DNA of 15,858 nucleotides from JBCDBL01 sp039183635 (GTDB taxonomy: Bacteria; Pseudomonadota; Alphaproteobacteria; Caulobacterales; Parvularculaceae): contig JBCDBL010000101.1 of assembly GCA_039183635.1 (NCBI GenBank), positions 1 to 15,858 on the forward strand, read 5' to 3'. Below are positions 1 through 8,430 of this stretch, piece after piece. Made by a program: the position numbers and the translations under genes. Numbering within the stretch: position 1 is the first letter of the stretch; each line of letters begins with the position of its first letter. The notes under the pieces were generated by a model. The model did not search any database and was not told the origin of the DNA. It saw nothing but the letters and a program-made list of their open reading frames with translations.

Positions 1-701
1 GGGGCGCCGCTTTGCATATGGGCGACGCCCAAAAGCATGAACGCCCGCCATTGGCCGGGCGCGGCCTCCGTCGCGCGGACCAGAACCGCTTTGGCCTCTT
101 TCAGCGCCTGGGGTTCGCCCCGGGCCATCAGAGCGGCGGCGAAATCGGTGAGACGGGCCGGCGTCTCGCCGCCGGTTTCGATCGCCCGCAAAAACGCCTC
201 CGGCGCCTTGTCGACGCCCAACGCAAGATAGGCCCGCCCGAGACGGTCCCATGCCTCGGCGTTGCGGGGCGCGGCGCGGGCTTCGGCCTCCAAGCGCAGA
301 ATGATGTCTTCCGGGGGCAGAGTTTCAGGATCGGCCGCCGCCACGGCCGCCACGCGGGCGCCCAATGGCGCATCGGGCTTTCCCGGGGAACCGATGACAA
401 GATAAAGGGCGAGGGGCGCTGCGAGGAAAACCGCGGCCGCGGCGGCGAGCCCGGCGAACCGCAGCGGGCGCACCGTCCCTTCGGCGCCATGGGCGGCCAA
501 AAGGCGCCGGGCGGCGGCGGTGCGGGCGGTCTCGGCGTCCTCCGCCGTCATAGCGCCGGCTGCCGCATCTGCATCGATTTCAGCGATGCGGTCGTCATAG
601 GCCCGTCGCGCCGCCTCCCGCGGCGCAGCATTCATTGTAGCGCGAAAAATCGGCGCAAGCGCGGCGAGCGTTAGTGCGGCGGCGCAAATCCAAAACAGCA
701 A
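1..701 (-). CDS. ccmI: Cytochrome c maturation protein CcmI (CycH), partial, 3' end off the window
   Basis: CcmI is an inner-membrane part of the system I cytochrome c maturation pathway; it presents apocytochrome c to the heme ligation complex in the periplasm. The visible 233 residues have the family layout. A first membrane helix spans about residues 2-19 and begins MLFWIC, the usual CcmI opening. A charged cytoplasmic loop follows (about 20-80, containing RRAYDDRIAEID). A second helix spans about 81-103, and a periplasmic TPR-like region starts near 125 (EAWDRLGRAYLALG). I chose the TTG at 701 because it gives this family N-terminus, the frame has no ATG or GTG between the in-frame stop at 723-725 and the first helix, and a GGAG sequence lies about 12 nt upstream. 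It starts 37 nt after the restored stop of the gene before it, so the two may be cotranscribed. The C-terminal TPR domain is cut by the window edge. Confidence 0.85.
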   Translation of the reverse strand, partial: MLFWICAAALTLAALAPIFRATMNAAPREAARRAYDDRIAEIDADAAAGAMTAEDAETARTAAARRLLAAHGAEGTVRPLRFAGLAAAAAVFLAAPLALYLVIGSPGKPDAPLGARVAAVAAADPETLPPEDIILRLEAEARAAPRNAEAWDRLGRAYLALGVDKAPEAFLRAIETGGETPARLTDFAAALMARGEPQALKEAKAVLVRATEAAPGQWRAFMLLGVAHMQSGA

Positions 702-738
702 AATAGCGCGTGTCTCCGATACTCAAAAACCTGAAGGA

Positions 739-2159
739 CTAGGCCGCCTGGGCGGCGGCGGCCGCGCGACGACGCAATAGATCGGCCTCGTCTTCGCCGG
801 CGAACCGCTCCGCAAGCGCAACCACGACGTCAAAAACGCGTCGCGCCGCTTGACGCTCCGCGCCCTCGGCGGCGCGAATTTCATACACAAGATCGCCGCC
901 ATACTGCAAAAGCTCGTCGCACGCCTTGCCATCGCAAGAGCAACAGCGGACTTCACTTCGTTAAATCCAACGTGTTCAGAAAGTTGCAGCAACAGCGTAG
1001 CGGCGTTGTCCGCCCTTGCAACATCGCCGGCCGTACGGGGAGCTGATACATCCGGACGCACGCCGACAGGCCCGGCGTACCCGCCCGCCCGTCGGGTTTT
1101 CATCACGTCGCGCAGATCTCGCAGGGCCGTCTCCATCTGGCGCAGCGCGGCGTCGACGACATGGGCTTCCGCCGCCGCGATCCGCCGGCCCCACGGTCCC
1201 GCATCGCCGTCAAGGGCGCTAATCAGCCCCTTTGCGAGATGGCCGAACCCGTCAAGTCGTCCGAACAGTTCCCCTACAGGATATGTCTGTCCGGCGTCAG
1301 CGTCGAAATCCGCGGCGAACCGCTCTACGTCGCCGATCAAGCTGTCGACCGGCGCCGACAGACCGGCGTCGCCGGCGATGAGGTGGGACTGATCGGTATT
1401 AGACAGACGGCGCGTCAATTCCACCATTTCCCAGGGCCGCTCCAATCGCCCCATCATGATCAACATGAAATAGGGCGACATATGCGGTGCTTTTTCCGTA
1501 ATCGTCTGATAGTACTGCCGCAGATCGTAAACATCTTCATTGGTCAGATGGGAGATCGGTTTGGGGAACCGCTCCTGGGCCTCCATCACCTCAGGTCCGT
1601 ATGCGACAATGTCGGCGATCTCCCGCACGTCATCGAGGCCGACAGCGCCGCCGAACCGATCGGAAAGCTCTGACAAGCGCCCCTCCTCCGCCGCCGCCAT
1701 GATCGCCGCCGCCATCGCGCCGCCGGCCCGGCGATGCAACTCGGCCAGGACAGTGCGCAAGACGTCCTCATTGCCGTTTAATATCGCCTTGGTCAGCTTG
1801 TCGATATAAGTCGGCATGTCCGATGGAAGAACATCTGTACAAAGCCAATCCCACACAGGGGTTAAAGTTGATCGCGCGATACGGCCAGATGTCTTCGCAG
1901 ACGGAAGAGAGACGATGAGAAGATCTTCAAAAGGCTGGCAAAACAAACGCTGCGGCGTTGGCGTCCGGCGGGACATGCCGCCGCCGGCGACGATCTCCGG
2001 ACGCAGAAAATCTGTTAACGTCTCATGGGGAAGGCCGGTTGCGCCAACCAGCCTGTCGCGCTCCACGGCGGCGAGGAGCTTTACCGCCACAGGATAGGAT
2101 AAACCTTTTAAAAGGCCCTCCAATCGGGTTTGCTGCTCTTCACTGAGACTGGCGAGCAT
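739..2159 (-). CDS. Conserved-looking helical protein of unknown function, apparent frameshift near its 3' end
   Basis: I do not recognise the family. From the ATG at 2159 (AAGGGAG about 12 nt upstream, then MLASLSEEQQ) the frame is coherent for 412 residues and predicts a mostly alpha-helical soluble protein with no signal peptide or membrane helix. After the AGG codon at 924-926 the reading frame turns into Cys-, Arg- and Pro-rich sequence ending at a TGA at 723-725. Moving to the frame whose codons begin at 919-921 restores an ordinary helical tail, CDELLQYGGDLVYEIRAAEG and onward, ending in Ala-rich sequence and a TAG at 739-741. One missing G in the GG at 924-925 would explain this and give ARACDELL in a protein of about 473 residues. 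It is either a real mutation, making the gene damaged at its C-terminus, or a sequencing error. The gene lies between dnaJ and ccmI on the same strand. Confidence 0.7.
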
Positions 2160-2221
2160 CGCCCTGTCGCGCTCCCTTAACGTTCTATCCAGAGGGCGTT
2201 TACAACTCACAGAATGGCAAA

Positions 2222-2290
2222 CGCGCTCCAAGGTTTTGTTTCGATGCGCATTCGATCGCAAAACCGGTTCCCAGCTTTGTGAATACGCCC
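2222..2290. repeat. Probable dispersed intergenic palindromic element (alphaproteobacterial type)
   Basis: This part of the 198-bp gap between dnaJ and the next gene contains a 7-bp inverted repeat, GGTTTTG at 2232-2238 and CAAAACC at 2259-2265. It encloses the 8-bp palindrome ATGCGCAT (2244-2251) and a CGATCG. The run of GCGCTCCAAG, GATGCGCATTCGATCGCAAA and ACCGGTTCCCA resembles, from memory, short palindromic elements scattered between genes in Rhizobiales and related alphaproteobacteria. Only one copy is present here, so the repeat status rests on that resemblance and needs a genome-wide search. I see no small gene in the rest of the gap. Confidence 0.4.
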
Positions 2291-2357
2291 TCAATCCTAA
2301 AGCCAGTGAGACTTAACCTTAAGCCGCCGACTTTGGCAACGCCGCGCGCCCGCCTCG

Positions 2358-3284
2358 TTACAAGGGTTCGAAATCCTTGCGCGGATTGGCGGCGGCGCCG
2401 GCGGACCACCCCTTTACGAACGCTTCAAGATCCTTGTCCGGTTTATCGGGTAAAACGATCTTCAGACGCACATATTGATCCCCCGCGCCGCCGCCGGCGC
2501 GCCCGACGCCTTTGCCGCGCAACCGCAGCGTTGCGCCGGAGCTGGCATTTTTCGGCACCGATACGGCCACCGGCCCGGACGTCGTCGGCACCGTTATCTT
2601 CCCGCCGAGCACCGCTTCGCTCAGGGAAATCGGCGCTTCGATGTGAATGTCGTCGCCCTTGCGTTCAAACACGGGATGATCTTTGACCGACACTTCGACA
2701 TAAACGTCCCCCGCCGCCCCGCCGCCGCGCCCGGGCTCGCCCTGGCCTTTCAACCTCAAGGTCTGACCGTCGCGCAGGCCTTTGGGGATCGCCAGATCAA
2801 GGCTGCGGCCGTCTGCCATTGAAACGCGCTTTTTCGCCCCTTCGACAGCGTCGAGAAAATCGACGGCGAGCTGGTATCTGACGTCGCGCCCCCGGGCGGC
2901 CGCGTTTTGGCGGCGACCGGCGAAAAGATCTGAAAACAAGTCGCTGATGTCTTCAAAACCGCCCTGACCGCTATAGGAATCGCCTGCGCCCCCGGGTCTG
3001 CGCCCGCCGGGCCAGGGACCGCCGGACTGGCCGCCGCCGAAACCGCGAGGAGCGCGCTCATTGCCGGCGCCGTCGATCTCGCCGCGATCGAAACGGGCGC
3101 GCTTGTCCGGGTCGCCGAGAATATCGAACGCGGCGCTTACGTGCTTAAAGCGCTCTTCGGCTTTGGCGTCGCCGGGATTGCGGTCCGGGTGCAGCTCTTT
3201 GGCCAGTTTGCGATAGGCTTTGCGAATCGCATCGGCGTCGGCGCTGCGGGACACGCCCAAAACTGTATAGGGATCCGAAGCCAT
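2358..3284 (-). CDS. DnaJ-class co-chaperone, CbpA-like (J domain plus DnaJ C-terminal domains)
   Basis: This is a 308-residue Hsp40 that would stimulate the ATPase of DnaK and deliver substrates to it in the cytoplasm. The J domain covers about residues 1-70, with the catalytic HPD at 32-34 in KELHPDRNPGD. A Gly-rich linker follows (about 74-110, including DLFSDLF). Two beta-sandwich substrate-binding domains run from about 130 to 300 (RYQLAVDFLDAVEGA onward). The CXXCXGXG zinc-finger repeats of true DnaJ are absent, so this is the CbpA or type II class. The full length matches that class. The ATG at 3284 gives the canonical MASDPYTVLGV start. The Shine-Dalgarno is weak (GTGAGA, about 15 nt upstream). 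It shares the GTA strand, but nothing else links it to particle assembly. Confidence 0.93.
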   Translation of the reverse strand: MASDPYTVLGVSRSADADAIRKAYRKLAKELHPDRNPGDAKAEERFKHVSAAFDILGDPDKRARFDRGEIDGAGNERAPRGFGGGQSGGPWPGGRRPGGAGDSYSGQGGFEDISDLFSDLFAGRRQNAAARGRDVRYQLAVDFLDAVEGAKKRVSMADGRSLDLAIPKGLRDGQTLRLKGQGEPGRGGGAAGDVYVEVSVKDHPVFERKGDDIHIEAPISLSEAVLGGKITVPTTSGPVAVSVPKNASSGATLRLRGKGVGRAGGGAGDQYVRLKIVLPDKPDKDLEAFVKGWSAGAAANPRKDFEPL

Positions 3285-3452
3285 AAGCGGTCACATCTCA
3301 CAGGCGAAAACAGCCGGCGTTGGCGAGCAAACCGCCACCGGTACATCAATGAGATAAGACGGGTTGGAGATATTGGGAAGGGGGCGCCGCGCATGGCGCG
3401 GCGAAACACAGAGTTAAAGCGCCTGTCTCAGCCTACCTCACGCCACAACGCT
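3285..3452. other. Intergenic region with a GC hairpin (3385-3403)
   Basis: This gap of 168 bp between the hydrolase gene and dnaJ has no convincing ORF. It holds a perfect 8-bp stem, CGCCGCGC at 3385-3392 and GCGCGGCG at 3396-3403, with a 3-nt loop. No T tract follows on either strand, so it is not a standard intrinsic terminator. It could be a Rho-dependent pause or an mRNA 3'-end stabiliser. The dnaJ promoter presumably lies in the part nearer 3290-3370, but I cannot pick out -35 and -10 boxes with confidence. Confidence 0.4.
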
Positions 3453-3944
3453 TCAGGCGAAGGGCCGACGGTCTTTGGCGGACAGAACGACAGGCCGAAA
3501 AGCGCTTGCTGTTTTACGACTGCGCTTGCGCGCATCCCGATAAAACAGCCACCTGCCATAGAGGCCGACCGGGGACATGTCCGTCGCCCAGGACGGTGCG
3601 GCAAGATGATGGTGAAAACACCGGGCGCCGCCGGTGGGGTCGGCGATGCGCCCGGCCCAGACGCTTTCCACTACATAAAAGTGCCGTCCGGCGCGGTTCA
3701 ACCGCACCGCCGGGCGGGACGGGCGGTCCTGCGCCTCGATCAAAAGCCCGTCGATCACGTTTTGCGCCGATGGCGGCGCAGCGTTGTGCGCTGAGGCTTG
3801 CATGTTTTCATCGGCCAGACGATTCCGCACCGCCCAGGCCAAAGCCGACAGCGTTTCATCGGATTCATAAAAACCAAGGCGCGCTACAGCGCCCGCGGCA
3901 AGGGCGAGATCAATGTCCCCGTCTCTTTGGATATCATTGCACAT
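3453..3944 (-). CDS. Putative SleB/CwlJ-like cell-wall hydrolase next to the GTA cluster
   Basis: A 163-residue protein with no signal peptide or membrane helix. Two blocks resemble the Hydrolase_2 (SleB/CwlJ) family, which cleaves peptidoglycan glycan strands. The first is a Glu (E27) followed by SALAWAVRNRL at about 33-43, matching the family's catalytic Glu and its AV-x-x-V-x-NR segment. The second is GGARCFHHHLAAPSWA at about 105-120 followed by GRWLFYRD, matching the usual closing block with its His, PxWA and FYR. The middle region is shorter and more divergent than in typical members. The ATG at 3944 is the only plausible start, although its Shine-Dalgarno is poor. It lies 110 bp after gp15 on the same strand. 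A role in GTA release or entry is inferred from position alone; an unrelated cell-wall enzyme is possible. Confidence 0.5.
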   Translation of the reverse strand: MCNDIQRDGDIDLALAAGAVARLGFYESDETLSALAWAVRNRLADENMQASAHNAAPPSAQNVIDGLLIEAQDRPSRPAVRLNRAGRHFYVVESVWAGRIADPTGGARCFHHHLAAPSWATDMSPVGLYGRWLFYRDARKRSRKTASAFRPVVLSAKDRRPFA

Positions 3945-4054
3945 GGGCTTTATCGCTTTGGCCTTTTTATCACGCCAGAATAGAACAAATAAAGAACATT
4001 ATGGAAATTTTGGTTAACATGTCCGCGTTTCGTTTCAATTCGCTGCTCTTGGTC
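3945..4054. other. AT-richer gap between GTA gp15 and the hydrolase gene
   Basis: This 110-bp gap is noticeably richer in A and T than its surroundings (TAGAACAAATAAAGAACATT around 3981-4000). That suits a promoter or a transcript boundary at the end of the GTA cluster. I could not find a stem followed by a T tract, nor -35 and -10 boxes with acceptable spacing on the minus strand. A possible 16-codon hydrophobic frame here is not called. Confidence 0.35.
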
Positions 4055-7000
4055 TCAAAACGAAAGCGTCGCCGCCCGTGCTGCGCCGCGCCCGAAAACA
4101 TCGGATCGTTGAAAGACTTGCACATCCAGCGCTCCGGCAGGACCGCCCGTCCCAAAGTCGCTCTCCTGATCGGCGAACAGATAGACCGCGCTGGATGCGG
4201 TGACGCTCAACGTGCGCACCACGGCGCCACCGTCCAAAATATCAACTTCGTATGCCTCAAACGCTTCGGAAAGAGGAACCTCAGCCCCCTCCCAGCTGTC
4301 GCCGCCGATGCGCGTCCGGCGAACCCAGGAGATCACAATGTCCTGACCCTGGCGTTCGGCCCGGACATGAACAGGGCTCAGAGGCCGCAACCCGACGCCG
4401 GCAAAGCTCAAACTTTGCGATCCGAAGGATGGGTCCCCCGTCAGCGCGTTTTGCGGCCCCGCCTTCCACACCAGCGTCAGCCCGCGTTCATCAAGACCGA
4501 AATCAAGCTGCCGGACCGCCGCGGTCATCACGACAATGCGGGCGCCGATAGGAACGCTCGCCGCCATATCGATGTCGGAGCCCGCCTGGCCGCGCAACAG
4601 GTTTCGCAATGTCCACACGCCGCCGTCCAACGTCGCTTCGGCGAACTGCAAGACCTCCCACACGCCGGGCGCCGTCTCCAGCGCCAGAACATTGTCGCCG
4701 CCGAGCACGTCCGCCTCGGCCTTTGATTGCAAAGCGCCGTTGTAAAGCCGCACCTGAAGGCCGGCGCCCCTGTCCCAGCGTCCGACAGGCCCGGCCGGCA
4801 GAACCGCCGTGGTCTCGCCCATGGTCGCCTGCGCCGCCGCAACGCCCGCGAGCACGTCGCCGCCGCCGGCGTTTTTGTAGACAGCGACGCCCCCGGGCCA
4901 GGGGGAGGCGAAGGCGGCGATATAGGGCGCATAGGGAACTTCGTCGCCCCGCAACAGCGGCAGATCGAGATACACCGCGAGCGGCGTTCCGTAGACCGGC
5001 GTCGATGGCGCCACCGTGCGGCGCGGGGCCCGGCGGCTCGCGGCGTAGACGCTCGCCTCCGTACACACCGCTTCGACGCCGCGATCGGCGCGATCTTCGA
5101 TGACCGTCAAACGCGCCTCCACGGCGCGTCCCGCCGCCTCGAACGTCACCACGTCCGTCGGCTCCAGGTGCGACATCGACGGCGGCAGGCGGAACGCCAG
5201 CGTATCGCGCATCACCCAGGCGTCGGCGAGCAGACTGTCCGCCATGCTCTGGGCGAGCCCGTCGTCGATGACGGCGCTCACCTCCACACCGCCGAGGCGG
5301 GCGGACGTCCCGGCGAGCACACGGGCCTCCACAACGCCGACGCGGTATTCGCCCTCGGCATCGAGAAAGCCCAGCTGCAGCGCGCCCGGCAAATCGGTTT
5401 CCTGGGCGCGGGTGATGTCGAAATCGGCCTCCCGCCCGGCGGCGAGCGCATCCTCCGACACCGTCGCGGCGGGGGCGCCGCCGCGGCCGCGAAACTTAAT
5501 AACGCCGCCCGACTCAGCGACATCGAATTGAAACGCCTGCATCAGGGGTTCGATCGCGTCGCGGGGGCTCATGGGCTGCTCCACCACATAGCCCGGCAAC
5601 AACGGATAAAGCGCCGATCCGTCCGTATCGGAAAATCCGCTTTCCTCGGACAAGGTTTCGACGAGCGCGCCCAGGGGAACAAGACCCGCCCGCCCGTTCA
5701 GCCAGTGCCCGCGCTCCCAATTGTCCGCATCGCCCCAAACATCGCTGCGTGCCGGGAAGTCCGGATAGGCCCGCGCGTCCCAGGCGTAGGCGAAGATCCT
5801 GTCCGCCGCGACCATCGGCGCGCCGTAGACGCTTGACGTGGGATTGTTGGCAGGCGTCGCCCAATAGTCGTACACCGCCTCCAAAAACCGTCTGGCGATG
5901 ACGTCGTCGCGCTCGCCGTTGGAGTAGTACGGCAAACCGTCCTCGGAGCTTTTCGGGTCGACGAAAACGTTCGGCTGGTTGGCGCTTTTGTCCACCGCGC
6001 CCGCGCCGATTTCGGTCATCCAGATCGGCTTGCTCTCCGGCGTCCAGGCGGTGGGCGCGACGGACCGGACGCCCCCCGGCCGGTCATGGTGGGCGTTCGA
6101 CCACCAGTTCCAGAGATCCTTATACCGAAAAACCCAGGGCTCCCCATAAGCGCCGTCGCTGATCGGGGTGCGGACTTGCGCGTCCCGGTCGGCGGCGGAG
6201 GCGTAGAACCAGTCATACCCCTCCCCGCCGGCGAGGTTCGATTGCAGATACGCGCGATCATAAATCGTCTCCCAACCGGCGACCGCATCGAGGTGCGCCG
6301 GGCCGTCGCGCCAGTCGGACAGCGGCATGTAATTGTCGATGCCGATAAAGTCTATGTTCGGATCGCTCCACAGCGGGTCCAAATGAAAGAACACGTCGCC
6401 AGAGCCGTCCGATGGCTGGTAGCCGAAATACTCCGTCCAGTCCGCCGCATAAGACACTTTCGTCGCACCGCCGAGAATGGACTTCACATCGGCGGCCAGC
6501 GCTTTGAAATGATCAACTGCGGGAAACGCGTCTGCGGCGCCGCGCACAGTCGTCGTTCCCACCATCTCTGTACCGATTAAAAACGCATCCACCCCGCCGG
6601 CGCGCGCGCACAGATGGGCGTAGTGCAGCACCATGCGCCGTATCGACCATTCCGACGACCCGGAATAAAAAACCGTGTCCGTGCTTTGCGTGAAATCTCC
6701 GGGCGCAGCGGTTCCGAATAAAGCATCGATCTGCGCTTCGGCGGCGGCCGTTTTGTCCGGCGTCCCCGGCTGGCCCGGCGCCGGATGGCAGGTGATCCGC
6801 CCGCGCCAGGGATACGCCCCTTGCGCCGCCCCGCCGTAGGGGTCCGGTAGACCGTTGCCGGAAGGAATGTCCATAAGAATAAACGGATAGAACACGACGC
6901 TGAGGCCCCGGGCCTTCAAGTCCTGGATCGCCTGGATCACCGCCCGGTCCGACGGCGTGCCGCCATAGGCCGGCCGGTCGTCGATGCGGGTGACCTCATA

Positions 7001-7978
7001 AGCGCCGGCCCGGTCGACGCCGCCTACGATCCAGCTGTAGGGGGTCGTCTCCTTGTCGGTTTCCTCCACCCCAGGACGGATCGTCGTCTCCCCGGCGCGC
7101 AGGTCATCGCCGAACCACGAGACGATAAGGCTCGCCGCCTGGCAGTTCGGCAAAATGTCCTGCATCTCGTCCATGGAGACCGTGAAGTCCGTGTCCCCCA
7201 TGGCGTTGTTGACATTTTCAGAGGCTGTCGCGCCTTCAGACAAAGTGCGGCTCACAGGCTCCGTGCCGTAGACGAATTCGCCCGAGGACGGGATGATGTT
7301 CACCGCCGAGACTGCATTTTCAAGCGCCTTGGGATCGTCGGCGCCCACAAGGCGAAACACCTCGAAATTCAGCTGCGGCAGGCGGTTGCCGAACCGCTTC
7401 AAAGGCATGTCTTCAAAAACCACATAGGCGAGGCCGCGGAACCCTGGCGCAGCGCCGACGCCCTCCACCGCTTCGATGAGCGCGTCCGGCGTCTGCGTCT
7501 CGTCGCCATTGTAGATCCGCACCGTATAGTCGCCGAGCGCCAGGGGCTTGCCGTCGGCCCAGACCCGGCCGATGCGGCTGATCGGCCCCTCGCACAGGCC
7601 CACGGCGAAATTGCAGGAATACAGATACTCCGAGACGGTTGTTTCGGCCCGCGACCCGCCGCCCTTGCCGCCGGTGGACTGGGTCTCCTCCACCAGTGTT
7701 TCCTTGAAATTCGTCGCCCAGATCACCTGGCCGGCGATGCGCGCGCGGCCGTAGACCCGGAACACCGGCGCGCCCTCGCTGGAGGCCTGGACCTGCAAAT
7801 CGTTCAGGCGCCCGCCCCGCTGGCTGCGATAACGCTGGGGCCCGAAGATGAACCGGTTAAGCTGTGCACCGACGAAACTCGCCGCCGTCGAAGCGGCGGT
7901 CCGCGCCAGAAACTGGGCGCCGTTGGTTGCGACGAAATTCGCGCCCGCCGAGGCGGCGCTTAGGACGAGTTGGGCCAT
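4055..7978 (-). CDS. GTA gp15 host-specificity protein (tail-tip 'megatron' with TIM-barrel domain)
   Basis: At 1,307 residues this is very close to the RcGTA gp15 length. It forms the central tip of the tail and contacts the cell wall. An N-terminal hydrophobic, Ala-rich segment (about residues 1-35) precedes beta-rich hub domains. Residues of about 330-735 match the GTA TIM-barrel domain, with two glutamates placed as in clan A glycoside hydrolases: E471 in LIGTEMVG and E656 in IWMTEIG. A phage tail domain (about 780-1000) and C-terminal beta domains follow. I chose the ATG at 7978 over an upstream frame extension because GGGAG sits about 7 nt before it and homologues start MAQLVL-like. It overlaps the end of the peptidase gene by 19 bp, so translation is probably coupled. 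The glycosidase activity is inferred from the fold and the two Glu. Confidence 0.93.
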   Translation of the reverse strand: MAQLVLSAASAGANFVATNGAQFLARTAASTAASFVGAQLNRFIFGPQRYRSQRGGRLNDLQVQASSEGAPVFRVYGRARIAGQVIWATNFKETLVEETQSTGGKGGGSRAETTVSEYLYSCNFAVGLCEGPISRIGRVWADGKPLALGDYTVRIYNGDETQTPDALIEAVEGVGAAPGFRGLAYVVFEDMPLKRFGNRLPQLNFEVFRLVGADDPKALENAVSAVNIIPSSGEFVYGTEPVSRTLSEGATASENVNNAMGDTDFTVSMDEMQDILPNCQAASLIVSWFGDDLRAGETTIRPGVEETDKETTPYSWIVGGVDRAGAYEVTRIDDRPAYGGTPSDRAVIQAIQDLKARGLSVVFYPFILMDIPSGNGLPDPYGGAAQGAYPWRGRITCHPAPGQPGTPDKTAAAEAQIDALFGTAAPGDFTQSTDTVFYSGSSEWSIRRMVLHYAHLCARAGGVDAFLIGTEMVGTTTVRGAADAFPAVDHFKALAADVKSILGGATKVSYAADWTEYFGYQPSDGSGDVFFHLDPLWSDPNIDFIGIDNYMPLSDWRDGPAHLDAVAGWETIYDRAYLQSNLAGGEGYDWFYASAADRDAQVRTPISDGAYGEPWVFRYKDLWNWWSNAHHDRPGGVRSVAPTAWTPESKPIWMTEIGAGAVDKSANQPNVFVDPKSSEDGLPYYSNGERDDVIARRFLEAVYDYWATPANNPTSSVYGAPMVAADRIFAYAWDARAYPDFPARSDVWGDADNWERGHWLNGRAGLVPLGALVETLSEESGFSDTDGSALYPLLPGYVVEQPMSPRDAIEPLMQAFQFDVAESGGVIKFRGRGGAPAATVSEDALAAGREADFDITRAQETDLPGALQLGFLDAEGEYRVGVVEARVLAGTSARLGGVEVSAVIDDGLAQSMADSLLADAWVMRDTLAFRLPPSMSHLEPTDVVTFEAAGRAVEARLTVIEDRADRGVEAVCTEASVYAASRRAPRRTVAPSTPVYGTPLAVYLDLPLLRGDEVPYAPYIAAFASPWPGGVAVYKNAGGGDVLAGVAAAQATMGETTAVLPAGPVGRWDRGAGLQVRLYNGALQSKAEADVLGGDNVLALETAPGVWEVLQFAEATLDGGVWTLRNLLRGQAGSDIDMAASVPIGARIVVMTAAVRQLDFGLDERGLTLVWKAGPQNALTGDPSFGSQSLSFAGVGLRPLSPVHVRAERQGQDIVISWVRRTRIGGDSWEGAEVPLSEAFEAYEVDILDGGAVVRTLSVTASSAVYLFADQESDFGTGGPAGALDVQVFQRSDVFGRGAARAATLSF

Positions 7979-8424
7979 TCTTCGGCTCCCGGAAAAGAAA
8001 AGACAGCGACAAGGCGGGCGCGCCACCAACGGTTCAAGTGACTTTCCGTCACAGCATGGCCGGCGTAGGCGTGGATGATGCGCCCCGGTTCGGATAAAAT
8101 CGCGGCATGCTTGGCCGGCCCGCGGCGGGCGACCCGGAACAGCAAAACGTCCCCCGGCGCCATCGCCTCAACCGGACACGGAACAAGATGACGACGCGCC
8201 CCGGCCAAAAACGTCTCTTCGGCCTTCGTCTCGGCCCAGTCGGGGGTGTAGGGTGGAATCTTTTCAGGCTCAGGCCCCACAAGCTCCCGGTAGAGACCGC
8301 GCACAAGGCCGAGACAGTCCGTGGCGACGCCCTTGGCGCTCGTTTGATGCAAATAAGGCGTGCCCAGCCACCCCCGGGCGGCGGCGACGATGGCGGCGCG
8401 CGGCAAAGACGACGTCTCCTGCAT
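7960..8424 (-). CDS. GTA gp14, NlpC/P60-family tail peptidase
   Basis: A 154-residue cysteine peptidase of the phage/GTA NlpC/P60 group (TIGR02219-like). It would cleave peptidoglycan stem peptides at the tail tip during DNA delivery. The nucleophile is Cys37 in ATDCLGLVRGLYREL, the active-site His is H106 in GPAKHAAIL, and H118 in IIHAYAG is a candidate third polar residue. The length is normal for the GTA version and there is no signal peptide, as expected for a tail component. The gene starts 6 nt after the stop of gp13 and overlaps the start of gp15, the same order as in RcGTA. Confidence 0.94.
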   Translation of the reverse strand: MQETSSLPRAAIVAAARGWLGTPYLHQTSAKGVATDCLGLVRGLYRELVGPEPEKIPPYTPDWAETKAEETFLAGARRHLVPCPVEAMAPGDVLLFRVARRGPAKHAAILSEPGRIIHAYAGHAVTESHLNRWWRARLVAVFSFPGAEEWPNSS

Positions 8425-8430
8425 CGCCCG

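Noticed and set aside
12..674. Plus-strand open frame of 220 codons over the ccmI region
   Set aside because: It is Arg/Gly-rich and antisense to the clear CcmI reading; a shadow produced by high GC content.
3385..3403. 8-bp GC hairpin considered as an intrinsic terminator for the GTA/hydrolase transcript
   Set aside because: No T tract follows on either strand, so it is listed only as a hairpin in the intergenic region.
3970..4035. Tiny hydrophobic minus-strand peptide (MLTKISIMFFICSILA) after gp15
   Set aside because: Only 16 codons, no Shine-Dalgarno and no start context; the hydrophobic look follows from the AT-rich gap.
3506..4726. Plus-strand open frame of 406 codons
   Set aside because: It runs antisense through the hydrolase gene and the end of gp15, has low-complexity Arg/Ala/Pro composition and no recognisable domain.
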